Below, in pieces: positions 9,200-18,084 of a stretch of DNA of 64,000 bases. Below the pieces are notes generated by a model, which was not told the origin of the DNA, did no database searches, and saw only the letters and a list, made by a program, of their open reading frames with translations. Source of the DNA: CADEDV01 sp036383515 (lineage in GTDB: Bacteria; Bacteroidota; Bacteroidia; Chitinophagales; Chitinophagaceae); contig DASVOE010000122.1 of NCBI GenBank assembly GCA_036383515.1, forward strand, positions 62,001-126,000. The letters run 5' to 3'. Within the stretch, counting starts at the first letter, position 1; every line of letters starts with the position of its first letter. The position numbers were made by a program, and so were the translations under genes.

Positions 9200-9559
9200 G
9201 ATGATGGAATGACTTAAAAAAATTACAACTTTTATTGCACCCAGCTACGTACAGATAGCAACTAACTGATTTTTATTATAATATCCAACTCCTTTTGATG
9301 GGAAGCAGACTTCTATTGAGCCGGCAGCCTGATTTCTTGAGCCGTCCAAAAATTCTTCGCTCAACACTAACATTGGTATCGCCGTCAAAAGTGATTTTCG
9401 TAAGTGCTTTCCTTTTGTTGCTTTTGGTATGCTTACAAACAGAGAGTCTCTAAGATCATTCTGTTTTTAAAGATCCGCAACTATTAAAAACAGGAAGATA
9501 TTGCTCAACACACCATTTTCAGTGGATACAAAATATTTACATGCTGAATTATCAAGCGT

Positions 9560-9590
9560 ATGAACGTTTTCTGAATAATTAGTATACTTT
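9560..9590 (-). promoter_or_regulatory. Candidate LytTR-type site facing the sensor kinase gene
   Basis: On the minus strand AAAGTATAC (9590-9582) is followed after 13 bp by AACGTTCAT (9568-9560). The second 9-mer fits the published LytTR half-site pattern at all positions. A -7-like TATTTTG lies further downstream (9535-9529). The site is about 360 bp from the kinase start, so if it drives the operon the 5' leader is long. AGTATA/TATACT around the T-run (9581-9599) also forms an inverted repeat. Confidence 0.35.
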
Positions 9591-9760
9591 TTTTATACTG
9601 GCAACATTCTGCTATTTGCATAAATTCTTAATCATAAAAATAAATCATCTTTCATCAACTGTGTTTTACCCAATAGGCAGGAAAGTAACAATTAGTTAAT
9701 GATTACAAAAGCCTGGAATAATTTTCTTTCCGTAGCAAATTGCCCCTTTGTTGAACAGGG

Positions 9761-9824
9761 TTAAAAAAGTATATAAAATAGATCAATAAGCAGATATTTG
9801 ATCTAAGAAGGCTGTCTACATTTA
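9761..9824 (+). promoter_or_regulatory. Tandem-box promoter A (SusC operon)
   Basis: TTAAAAAAGTATAT starts at 9761; within it the 9-mer AAAGTATAT (9766-9774) is followed after 12 bp by TAAGCAGAT (9787-9795). A Bacteroidota -7-like element TACATTTA lies at 9817-9824, exactly 56 bp after the box start, and the SusC ATG is 21 bp further on. No good -33 element is visible at standard spacing, which fits an activator-dependent promoter. Confidence 0.65.
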
Positions 9825-9844
9825 ATTCATAAAATTAATTGCTA

Positions 9845-12800
9845 ATGAGAACTGCATCAACCATCCTATTATTGCTTTTGTTTTTTTTATGTGTAGCATC
9901 TCCTGTTACCGGTTTTTCACAGGGTGCTTCAATCACCATAAAGGGAACTGTTACTGATGAAACTGGTGACCCTTTATCAGGTGCCAGTATTAATGTAAAG
10001 GGCACAACAGTCAGTACGCTGACGAATGCTCAAGGTGCTTTTAGTATTACAGCCAGTGACAAAAAAGCGGTCCTGGTTTTTTCGTTTGTAGGCCTGGGAA
10101 CGCAAGAAGTACAAGTAGGCAACAAGACGGTGATTAACGTAAGCCTGTTATCTGACAGTAAAGAAGTAGGTGAGGTTATCGTTACGGCATTAAATATTAA
10201 GCGGAATCCCAAAAGCCTGGGTTATTCAGTTGTTCAACTTGGTGGTGAAAAAGTAAACACCGTTCAAACACCAAGTCTTGTTAACGCCTTGTCAGGAAAA
10301 GTGGCCGGGGTTGACGTAGGTAACATTGCTAATGGTGTAGCAGGTACAAAAAGAGTTGTTATTCGTGGCGCCACCTCATTGACAGGTGATAATAACCCGT
10401 TGTGGGTTATAGATGGAGTTCCCATCAACTCAAGTAGCTTGGGGGGATTGGCAAGCAACACTCCTGAAGGAGGATATGATTATGGCGACGGTCTTACTGG
10501 TATTAACCCGGACGACATTGAGACCATCAGTGTATTAAAAGGGAATGCGGCCGCTGCTTTATATGGTTCAAGAGCATCTAACGGGGTAATTCTTGTTACT
10601 ACCAAAAGTGGTAAAAATGCAAAAGGAAAAACAAATGTTGATTTCAGTACTTCCTTATTGATTGACCAACTTTATGATGTGTCCAATTTCCAAAATGTTT
10701 ATGGACAAAGTTCAATCAACCAGGCAAATGGCCGGGAACTGCCAACGAGCGCAGACAATGCGAAAGGATCGGATAGCTGGGGACATATCATGGATGGTAC
10801 GCCTGCACCTCAATTTGATGGTGTTGTGAGACCCTTCAGCCCTCAAAAAGATATTTATAAAGATTTTTTCAGAACAGGAAGCACGATTACCAACACTATA
10901 TCATTGTATGGAAGTAATGCGAACCACGATTACAGGGTATCTGTATCAGATTTAAGGAATACTGACATTACTCCCAAAGCTGACTTCACCAGGACCAGTC
11001 TTAATACAAAGACACATTCAAGATTTGGCAAAATGGATGTTGACCTTTCACTTAACTATACCTATGAAAAAGCCAATAACAGACCCTATATCGGAGGCAA
11101 TCATGACAATTCCCTTTATTCATTATTGTATCTCCCCAATACAATAGGCCTGAAGAGCCTGCAACCCGGGTCTGATTCAACAGGCCGGGAAGTTCTTTAT
11201 ACCCAGGGTGTATCCAATCCTTATTACCTGATCAATAAAGAAGTTGAAACTGATTCAAGGAACCGGTTTCGGGGTTCGGTAATGCTTAAATATGATATAA
11301 CAAACTGGTTGTATGTACGGGGAAGGTTAACGCGGGATTATTACCTGTCGAAAAGATTGCAATATATTCCTGATGGAAACGCATCTTCCAGCTTCCCTTA
11401 TAATTCTCCCAGTAATATCGGGGGCATATTCAATCAGCGGGCTGTTGAAAGCTCTGCCAACGAGTATGAGATTATGGCAGGGATAGCTCCTGATCTTAAA
11501 GGCAAATTTAATGTGAATGCTTTTGTAGGAGGAAATATAAGTACACGAGCCTCTTCTCAACTAATTGAATCAGGAAATACGTTCATTGTACCGAATGTTT
11601 ACACGTTTAATAATTTAAAAACGAAGCTACCATCCACCAGCGAAAGCAGGAGAAGAACAAATTCGGTTTTTGGAAGCTTAGAATTATCGTATAGTAAATA
11701 CCTGTTCTTAACATTGACGGGCAGAACGGATTGGTTTTCTACATTGCCTCTCGACAATAATAGTTTATTCTATCCTGCCGCCTCTTTATCCTTTGTACTT
11801 TCAGATGCACTAAGCCTGCCGGCAGCCATTTCCTTTGCTAAGCTCAGGGCATCCACTGCACAGGTGAGCGGTGATACGGATCCTTACCAGTTGGATCTGA
11901 GTTATTCTCTTGATGCGTTTCTTTATAACAATAACCTCCCTCTTCAATTGATCGGCACCAGTAACATACCGAATAAAAAACTCAAACCCCTGTTGTCTAC
12001 CGATTATGAAGTAGGACTGGAAATGGATTTCCTGCAAAACAGGGTTGGATTTGAGGCTAGTTATTATGACCGTCAAATTAAGGATGATATTGTGAGAACA
12101 GCCGTATCGAGTGGTACAGGATATAGTACCGCCGTATTGAATGTAGGTAAGCTTAAGAACAGCGGTATAGAAATATTACTCAGAGGCACACCCATAAAGA
12201 CCAAGGATTTTACATGGGATATGACTGGTACGTTTACAAAAAATAACAACAAAATTGTGGCGTTGGGTGATGGCGTAATGGGAGTTCCTATTGTACTGGC
12301 AACTTCAAAGAGCGGAAATGCGTTTGTGAGGCTGACAGAAGGTGAAAGATATGGGGGCATATATGGCTTTAGTTATTTAAGGGATTCTGCTACTGGCCAG
12401 AAATTGTACGATACCAGGGGCTTCCCCGTAACGAATTCTGTGGCTAAATATCTTGGAAATAGCACCTACGATAAAATGTTCGGGTTGAGTAATACATTCA
12501 CCTACAAAGACTTTTCATTGTATTTATTTGTGGATGCAAAATTTGGTGCTGATATCTATTCCGAAACAAATGCTACAGCTTATAAAAATGGAAAGCATAT
12601 GGCTACCCTGGTGGGAAGAGAAGCAGGATTCATCGCAGATGGATTGAGTCAGACAGGCGGAAAGAATACAGTGATGGTGATGCCGGATAACCTGAGCTCC
12701 TACTACAACCAGATCGGAAATATTTCAGAACAATTTATTTACGATGCAAGTTTTGTGAAACTGCGTGAAGTGGCACTTCGGTACAGGATTGCCAACAAGA

Positions 12801-12997
12801 AATTGGAAAAATTCGGAATTACCAATGCATCCATATCATTGGTTGCAAGAAACCTGCTTACCATTTACAAAGACAAGGATTTGGAAAATGTAGACCCGGA
12901 AAGTAATATAGCGGCCAATAATCAGCAGGGTATCGAAAGAATGGGATTCCCGCCCACCCGCAACTATGGTTTAACAATAAAATTCACTTTAAAATAA
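9845..12997 (+). CDS. SusC/RagA-family TonB-dependent outer-membrane transporter
   Basis: From the ATG at 9845 the protein has 1050 residues; the upstream TTG would add two residues only. It has a signal peptide (about 1-27), a carboxypeptidase-like domain (ITIKGTVTDETGDPLSGASINVKGT, about 30-110), and the signature SusC plug region (VNTVQTPSLVNALSGKVAGVDV, VVIRGATSLTGDNNPLWVIDGVPI, DDIETISVLKGNAAAALYGSRASNGVILVTTKSGK). A large beta-barrel ends with the strand NYGLTIKFTLK. It should import oligosaccharides or other large ligands across the outer membrane with TonB energy, together with the SusD lipoprotein encoded 37 bp downstream. It is the head gene of block A and is preceded by promoter A. 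The ligand cannot be inferred from the protein alone. Confidence 0.96.
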   Translation: MRTASTILLLLLFFLCVASPVTGFSQGASITIKGTVTDETGDPLSGASINVKGTTVSTLTNAQGAFSITASDKKAVLVFSFVGLGTQEVQVGNKTVINVSLLSDSKEVGEVIVTALNIKRNPKSLGYSVVQLGGEKVNTVQTPSLVNALSGKVAGVDVGNIANGVAGTKRVVIRGATSLTGDNNPLWVIDGVPINSSSLGGLASNTPEGGYDYGDGLTGINPDDIETISVLKGNAAAALYGSRASNGVILVTTKSGKNAKGKTNVDFSTSLLIDQLYDVSNFQNVYGQSSINQANGRELPTSADNAKGSDSWGHIMDGTPAPQFDGVVRPFSPQKDIYKDFFRTGSTITNTISLYGSNANHDYRVSVSDLRNTDITPKADFTRTSLNTKTHSRFGKMDVDLSLNYTYEKANNRPYIGGNHDNSLYSLLYLPNTIGLKSLQPGSDSTGREVLYTQGVSNPYYLINKEVETDSRNRFRGSVMLKYDITNWLYVRGRLTRDYYLSKRLQYIPDGNASSSFPYNSPSNIGGIFNQRAVESSANEYEIMAGIAPDLKGKFNVNAFVGGNISTRASSQLIESGNTFIVPNVYTFNNLKTKLPSTSESRRRTNSVFGSLELSYSKYLFLTLTGRTDWFSTLPLDNNSLFYPAASLSFVLSDALSLPAAISFAKLRASTAQVSGDTDPYQLDLSYSLDAFLYNNNLPLQLIGTSNIPNKKLKPLLSTDYEVGLEMDFLQNRVGFEASYYDRQIKDDIVRTAVSSGTGYSTAVLNVGKLKNSGIEILLRGTPIKTKDFTWDMTGTFTKNNNKIVALGDGVMGVPIVLATSKSGNAFVRLTEGERYGGIYGFSYLRDSATGQKLYDTRGFPVTNSVAKYLGNSTYDKMFGLSNTFTYKDFSLYLFVDAKFGADIYSETNATAYKNGKHMATLVGREAGFIADGLSQTGGKNTVMVMPDNLSSYYNQIGNISEQFIYDASFVKLREVALRYRIANKKLEKFGITNASISLVARNLLTIYKDKDLENVDPESNIAANNQQGIERMGFPPTRNYGLTIKFTLK

Positions 12998-13034
12998 GGC
13001 ATTAAAATCTTATCACTTATTAAAAAAGAAGATA

Positions 13035-14561
13035 ATGAAAAATAGATTTTCAAAATATAGCCTGGTCATAGCTTTAGCAGTTTCGGTAAGCTTCTCATCC
13101 TGTGATAAAGGCTTTAAGGAGTTGAATACAAGCGTTGACTTTGTATCGGAGCCAACACTTGAGTTTTTGCTTCCGTATGTCCAACTGACTATGGTCGACA
13201 AAAATTATTATACGCAAACCTATTATGCGGCTGCCTATGCCAGTCAGATAAACACCAATGTTTCCTTTCCTTCTATTACGGCCTATAAGTCAACGGAAAT
13301 GTCGGAACACTGGGTTTGGAGCTATAAAAATCCACTTAAAAACATTGTTGATTTTATTGAAAGGTGCGAAGGTGACCCTTCTAAGGTTAATTATCTTAGC
13401 ATAGGTCGTATTTTAAAAGTGTACCTGTTTCATTCCCTTACAGACTCTTACGGTGATATTCCTTATTCCGAGGCTATCAAAGGATATTCGGAAGGCATCA
13501 CAACACCAAAGTATGATACCCAGCAAGAGATATATGCGGATATGTTCAAGGAACTGACAGAAGCCATTGCCGCATTTAATACTGCAAAAGGAACTCCGCT
13601 TTCTGCTGACATTGTGTACAACGGAGATATCGCTAAATGGAAAAAATTTGCAAATAGTCTTATGTTGAGACTGGCGCTGAGAATTGTAAAGGTAGATCCT
13701 GTCAATTCAAAAAAATATGCAGAGCAGGCGATAGCCGGAGGATTGATGATAAGCAATGCAGATAACTTTGTTGTCAACTATACTACGCAGATTGCAGGAA
13801 CCGGAACCACTTCTAATGGTACAGCACACACATGGGTCAGTTCCAGCTACATCACTACTTACAGGTTGACGCAGCCTTTTGTAGATTCATTAAGGATGCG
13901 CAATGATCCACGGACTCCGGTGTATGCTATGAAAGTAAAACTGCCGTTGACTTCTTACCAGGAAGGTGAACATAACCCTGCCATTCAAAAAGGTCGTGAT
14001 CAATTTGTGCAGTCAGTGCCAAGAGATACCGCTTCTGTTGCCAACATAAGGACCTTTGGAAGATATGCTGCTCCTTTTATTCATTTAAGCTATGCACAGG
14101 TTCAGTTTCAACTCGCCGAACTGGTTGTAAGAAACATGATAACATCAGCTACTACTGCCAAGACATATTATGAAAATGGAGTAAAAGCTGCTATGACTGA
14201 ATTAACTATTTACGGATCTGATGGATGGAATGCCAGCACAGGGATCACTACTGCCCAGCAAGATGCATACCTGCTTGCTAATCCTTATGATCCTGCGAAT
14301 GCGTTGAAACAGATCAATACACAATATTGGATAGAAACTTTCCCTAACTATTATGAAGCCTGGGCTAACATGCGGAGAAGCGGTTTCCCTGATACCTATA
14401 GCGGCTTGAACCTTACATTAAGCGGCAATTTAGGTGCACAGCTTCCAAGAAGGCTTTATTATCCACGGGATGAATACGCTGCCAATCCTAATATCAATGC
14501 GGCGGTTACAAGACAAGGAGCTGACCTGACATCTACAAGGGTATGGTGGGATAAACCTTAA
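13035..14561 (+). CDS. SusD/RagB-like surface lipoprotein (SusD-like_2 type)
   Basis: This 508-residue lipoprotein has a leader ending FSSC (Cys23) and the short form N-terminus 'DKGFKELNTSVDFVSEPTLEFLLPYVQLTM', which is characteristic of the SusD-like_2 (PF12771) group, in which the N-terminus names a target number of helices. TPR-like helices follow: 'IGRILKVYLFHSLTDSYGDIPYSEAIKG' is the classic SusD motif, and 'IAKWKKFANSLMLRLALRI' is another. The C-terminus has 'NYYEAWANMRRSGFP' and 'RRLYYPRDEYAANPNINAAV', also typical. SusD proteins form the lid over the SusC barrel and bind the substrate. A strong terminator lies 18 bp after the stop. Confidence 0.95.
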   Translation: MKNRFSKYSLVIALAVSVSFSSCDKGFKELNTSVDFVSEPTLEFLLPYVQLTMVDKNYYTQTYYAAAYASQINTNVSFPSITAYKSTEMSEHWVWSYKNPLKNIVDFIERCEGDPSKVNYLSIGRILKVYLFHSLTDSYGDIPYSEAIKGYSEGITTPKYDTQQEIYADMFKELTEAIAAFNTAKGTPLSADIVYNGDIAKWKKFANSLMLRLALRIVKVDPVNSKKYAEQAIAGGLMISNADNFVVNYTTQIAGTGTTSNGTAHTWVSSSYITTYRLTQPFVDSLRMRNDPRTPVYAMKVKLPLTSYQEGEHNPAIQKGRDQFVQSVPRDTASVANIRTFGRYAAPFIHLSYAQVQFQLAELVVRNMITSATTAKTYYENGVKAAMTELTIYGSDGWNASTGITTAQQDAYLLANPYDPANALKQINTQYWIETFPNYYEAWANMRRSGFPDTYSGLNLTLSGNLGAQLPRRLYYPRDEYAANPNINAAVTRQGADLTSTRVWWDKP

Positions 14562-14578
14562 AACACTTTCTTTTCCCT

Positions 14579-14617
14579 ATAGTCCATGCAAAGCGAATTT
14601 GCATGGACTATGTTTTT
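14579..14617 (+). terminator. Strong intrinsic terminator after SusD
   Basis: A perfect 14-bp stem ATAGTCCATGCAAA / TTTGCATGGACTAT encloses a GCGAA loop (14593-14597) and is followed by GTTTTTA. It lies 18 bp after the SusD stop. It should separate, or at least reduce, transcription from SusCD into the phosphoesterase genes that follow. Confidence 0.85.
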
Positions 14618-14673
14618 ATATAGCGGTAGATTGCTTTAAAATCATTTTGCTTATCGCAGGAAAATAATTAAAA

Positions 14674-16488
14674 ATGAACAGAACAATTTGCAGAAGGTTA
14701 GTGCTAGTGGTAGTGTATTTGTTAACCTGCTTTGAACAAGCGATCATAGCACAGCAAAATAATGAACAGGCAGGGAAAGACAACTATAAAGTATCTTCTA
14801 CAAACCGTGTTTTTAATGATGATACGAGTAAGTTGCAATTCGCAATTATTACAGATCTGTGGGGAGGAAGACGACCTGGAATTTTTGAAGACGCTGTATC
14901 TAAGCTTCAGTTATTACAACCACAATTTGTCATATCAGTCGGCGACCTGATCGATGGTAAAACCTATGATCCAAAAGACATCAATAAACAGTGGGACGAA
15001 TTTGATCATGACATCAAGCCATTAACGATGCCTTTCTTTTATGTGCCGGGTAATCATGATATCGGTAATGCAATAATGGAAGCGGAATGGAAAAAACGAC
15101 TAGGTTCACCTTACTATCATTTTGTTTACAAAAATGTTTTGTTCTTAAGCGTTAATACAGAAGATGGGGGAAAAGGAGGTATTCATGATGAACAGGTTGC
15201 TTATTTTAAAAAAGCCTTGGAAGAAAACGCCAATGTGCGATGGACGTTTTTATTTATGCACCGCCCGGTATGGCAGGGCAAAGGCGATAAACAAGAAGGC
15301 TATGAAAAGATCGAAGCACTTTTAAAAGGCCGCAATTACAGTTTGTTTTCCGGTCATCATCATACATACTTGTCAGTAACAAAGAATGGGCATAAGCATT
15401 ATGTACTGGGTTCTACAGGTGGCGGGAGTGATTTGAGAGGAGAGAAGTTTGGTGAATTTGATCATGTGACCATGGTTACATTAACGAACGGCGAACCAAA
15501 AGTCGTGAACCTTAAACTTGATGGCATCATCAAAGAAGATATAGTGAATGAAAAAACGCATCCAATAACTGAAACACTGATCGATCAAAACTGGTTATTG
15601 CCTATTCCTTTTGTAAGTGATCATCAGCAGGAAAAGAAAATAGGTGCAGAAGTTGTTTTTAATAACCCTACAAATTATCCATTGAAGATAACGGGTAATT
15701 TAAATGATCATATTACCGGTTACAGCATCGAACCCGCATCAGTAAACATGGTGGTTGCTCCGCAAAAGAAAATAACCCAACCAATCACGATCTCTAAAAA
15801 AGATGGATCGCTTATCGATCTTGCTTTATTGCCTTCTGTTGATATTGAGTTGACAGGAGAGTATGAATACAATCAAACAAAGTACTCCATACCGGCTGAA
15901 AAGAAATTGCTGCTAAGTTGGAAACTTATTCCTGCACAATTATCGAAAGAAAAAAATGTTAATGCCAGCTTATATCATAACATTGATACGTCAGGAATGA
16001 TATATTTGACAAATCCAGAACAGCTCAACGGGCCATGGTATTGGTCTGGTGCAACAGATGGATTGCTTCGGTTCAAAGTAGTGCAGGATAAAGACTATGT
16101 AAGAATTATTGGGCTCGCCAGTGATGATCAGTGGACAAACGAACCGAATAATGTAAAGGATGTGATATACCTGCACCTGGAAGATGCAAATGGCGTACAA
16201 AATGTTATCAGTTGCTCTCCATGGGATGCAGCATGCAGTATTGAAGGCGAAGGAAAGATCAATTTGAAAGATATTACAACAAAAAAGTTTTTTACCGATA
16301 ACTTGTTCCTGGTAGAGTTCAGTATCCCGGTGAACAAGCTGGTAAAAACAGATCATACCATAAGAATGAATATTGGTTTTCGTGACTATGATAAAACACC
16401 GGAGAAATGGGTCTCCACTTTATTCTGGAAACCATTATGGAGTAGTGAATCAAGTTATAAAAATTCAGGAACGTTTATTTTAAAATAG
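14674..16488 (+). CDS. Secreted metallophosphoesterase with C-terminal CBM9-like domain
   Basis: This 604-residue protein has a signal peptide (about 1-27) and a calcineurin-like phosphoesterase domain (about 55-290): ITDLWGG (D61), GDLIDG (D91), GNHD (126-129), LFMHRP, and GHHHTYLS. The first motif normally reads D-x-H; here it is D61-L62-W63, so one metal-binding His is absent, as in a Bacteroidota subgroup of this superfamily that has other residues at this site. Residues about 420-600 (LYHNIDTSGMIYL, GATDGLLRFKVVQDKDYVRIIGLASDD, VDKIYLHLED-like strands) resemble CBM9-type sugar-binding domains. It starts 112 bp after SusD, beyond a strong terminator, and the next phosphatase starts 6 bp after its stop. 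The natural phosphoester is unknown. Confidence 0.85.
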   Translation: MNRTICRRLVLVVVYLLTCFEQAIIAQQNNEQAGKDNYKVSSTNRVFNDDTSKLQFAIITDLWGGRRPGIFEDAVSKLQLLQPQFVISVGDLIDGKTYDPKDINKQWDEFDHDIKPLTMPFFYVPGNHDIGNAIMEAEWKKRLGSPYYHFVYKNVLFLSVNTEDGGKGGIHDEQVAYFKKALEENANVRWTFLFMHRPVWQGKGDKQEGYEKIEALLKGRNYSLFSGHHHTYLSVTKNGHKHYVLGSTGGGSDLRGEKFGEFDHVTMVTLTNGEPKVVNLKLDGIIKEDIVNEKTHPITETLIDQNWLLPIPFVSDHQQEKKIGAEVVFNNPTNYPLKITGNLNDHITGYSIEPASVNMVVAPQKKITQPITISKKDGSLIDLALLPSVDIELTGEYEYNQTKYSIPAEKKLLLSWKLIPAQLSKEKNVNASLYHNIDTSGMIYLTNPEQLNGPWYWSGATDGLLRFKVVQDKDYVRIIGLASDDQWTNEPNNVKDVIYLHLEDANGVQNVISCSPWDAACSIEGEGKINLKDITTKKFFTDNLFLVEFSIPVNKLVKTDHTIRMNIGFRDYDKTPEKWVSTLFWKPLWSSESSYKNSGTFILK

Positions 16489-16493
16489 TACCA

Positions 16494-18074
16494 ATGAAAA
16501 AGGCATGTGTAGCTGTTCTTTTACTTATTTCTTTTTTTTATGAAGCCCATTCGCAAACAACCACAGCAAGGAGAGATGCGGCTCGTTACGGCATCCGTCC
16601 GCTGTTGGTAAGAGGACCGTACCTGCAGGTAGCAACTTCCAACAGTATCATCATCCGCTGGCGAACAGATATGCTGGATGTAAGTTTTGTTCGTTATGGA
16701 AAAGAACCGGGTAAGCTGGATCAATTAGCCGGCACTGATTTTCGCACCAGCGAACATATCGTTACGCTTTCTAATCTTCAGCCGCAGACAAAGTATTACT
16801 ACATGATCGAAGGCTTCAAGGATACTTTGCAGGGCGATGCGAATAATTATTTTACAACCCTGCCGATTGCCGGCAAAGAAGGTAAATACAGGATAGGTGT
16901 TTATGGTGATTGCGGCAGCGTCTCCGTTAACCAGCGTGATGCCAGGGACCAATTTGAAAAATATCTCGGCAAAGATCTTTTGAATGCCTGGATACTATTG
17001 GGAGATAATGCTTATTCATTCGGAAGAGATATGGAATACCAAACCCATTTCTTTAATATTTATAAAGACAATCTTCTTAAAAAATCACCTTTGTTCCCTG
17101 CACCCGGTAATCACGATTACCAGGATGAACCTTATGCTTCTGAAATAGCACAACGTTCAGGAGAGATCGCCTATTATCAAAATTTTTCCATGCCTAGCAA
17201 AGGTGAATCGGGTGGATTGCCTTCAAACACTTCTGCTTTTTATTCGTATGATATCGGCAATGTCCATTTTCTTTCTCTTGACTCTCATGGATCGCAGGAG
17301 AGTGGAAAGCGATTGTTTGATACAACAGGTGCTGAAGTGGTATGGGTGAAACAAGATCTTGAAGCAAACAAGAACAAAGGATGGGTCGTTGTCTATTGGC
17401 ATCATCCACCTTATTCGATGGGTTCACATAACTCCGATACAGAAAGCCAGATGGTTAAAATAAGAGAGAACTTTATACCGATACTGGAACGATATGGTGT
17501 TGATCTTGTACTGTGCGGTCATAGTCATTCTTATGAACGTTCAAAACTGATGCAGGGGCATTATGGTCTTGAAGCAACTTTTTCACCCGAGAAACATTTA
17601 CTAAGCACTTCATCGGGTTTTTATGATGGTTCTGCAAACTCATGCCCTTATGTAAAAGATCAAACCGGTAAGGGAACCATCTATGTAGTAAGCGGATCAG
17701 CAAGCAGGGTTGATCATCAGCAGGCTACCTACCCGCATGATGCATTGCCCTATTCCAATACAACAAATGTTGGTGCTACGATTTTGGAAGTAGAAGGCAA
17801 CCGTCTTGACCTTAAATGGATCTGTGAAGATGGTGTGATCCGTGATCACTTCACCATGATGAAAGATGTAAATAAAAAGGTTGTGATCAACATTAAAAAA
17901 GGACAAACAGTTACGCTGAAAGCATCCTACGTGGGTCAATATAGCTGGGAAGGAATGGATAAGAAAACCAGAACGATTGATGTAAAACCATCAGCAGCTG
18001 TTACAACCTATATTGTAAAAGATCCTTACAGTTGCCTGCAGGATGTATTTGAAGTGCATGTGTCAAAGAATTAA
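16494..18074 (+). CDS. Purple-acid-phosphatase-like secreted metallophosphoesterase
   Basis: This 526-residue protein has a signal peptide (about 1-21), then a fibronectin-like PAP N-terminal domain (about 38-122: GPYLQVATSNSIIIRWRTD, LSNLQPQTKYYYMIEG), then a catalytic domain with D139 in YGDCG, GDNAY (170-174), GNHD (205-208), YWHHPPYS and GHSHSYER. The central Tyr of GDNAY is the residue that gives purple acid phosphatases their colour when it coordinates iron. PAP-type enzymes hydrolyse a broad set of phosphomonoesters outside the cell. The next gene is a close paralogue, and the two lie with a third phosphoesterase in block A. The end of the gene lies just upstream of the paralogue's start (11 bp gap). 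Confidence 0.9.
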   Translation: MKKACVAVLLLISFFYEAHSQTTTARRDAARYGIRPLLVRGPYLQVATSNSIIIRWRTDMLDVSFVRYGKEPGKLDQLAGTDFRTSEHIVTLSNLQPQTKYYYMIEGFKDTLQGDANNYFTTLPIAGKEGKYRIGVYGDCGSVSVNQRDARDQFEKYLGKDLLNAWILLGDNAYSFGRDMEYQTHFFNIYKDNLLKKSPLFPAPGNHDYQDEPYASEIAQRSGEIAYYQNFSMPSKGESGGLPSNTSAFYSYDIGNVHFLSLDSHGSQESGKRLFDTTGAEVVWVKQDLEANKNKGWVVVYWHHPPYSMGSHNSDTESQMVKIRENFIPILERYGVDLVLCGHSHSYERSKLMQGHYGLEATFSPEKHLLSTSSGFYDGSANSCPYVKDQTGKGTIYVVSGSASRVDHQQATYPHDALPYSNTTNVGATILEVEGNRLDLKWICEDGVIRDHFTMMKDVNKKVVINIKKGQTVTLKASYVGQYSWEGMDKKTRTIDVKPSAAVTTYIVKDPYSCLQDVFEVHVSKN

Positions 18075-18084
18075 AACCGTAATC

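Larger units (their letters stand above)
9200..9844. other. Divergent intergenic region between kinase and SusC genes (no gene)
   Basis: No open frame with coding character is present in this 645-bp stretch. The right end carries the tandem-box promoter of SusC (9761-9824). Near 9560-9599 there is a minus-strand copy of similar boxes that faces the kinase gene. The left part (9200-9520) shows no repeat or promoter I can support. The size is large for a bacterial intergenic gap, so an untranslated leader of the kinase mRNA or a small RNA could lie here, but I see no direct sign of either. Confidence 0.6.
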
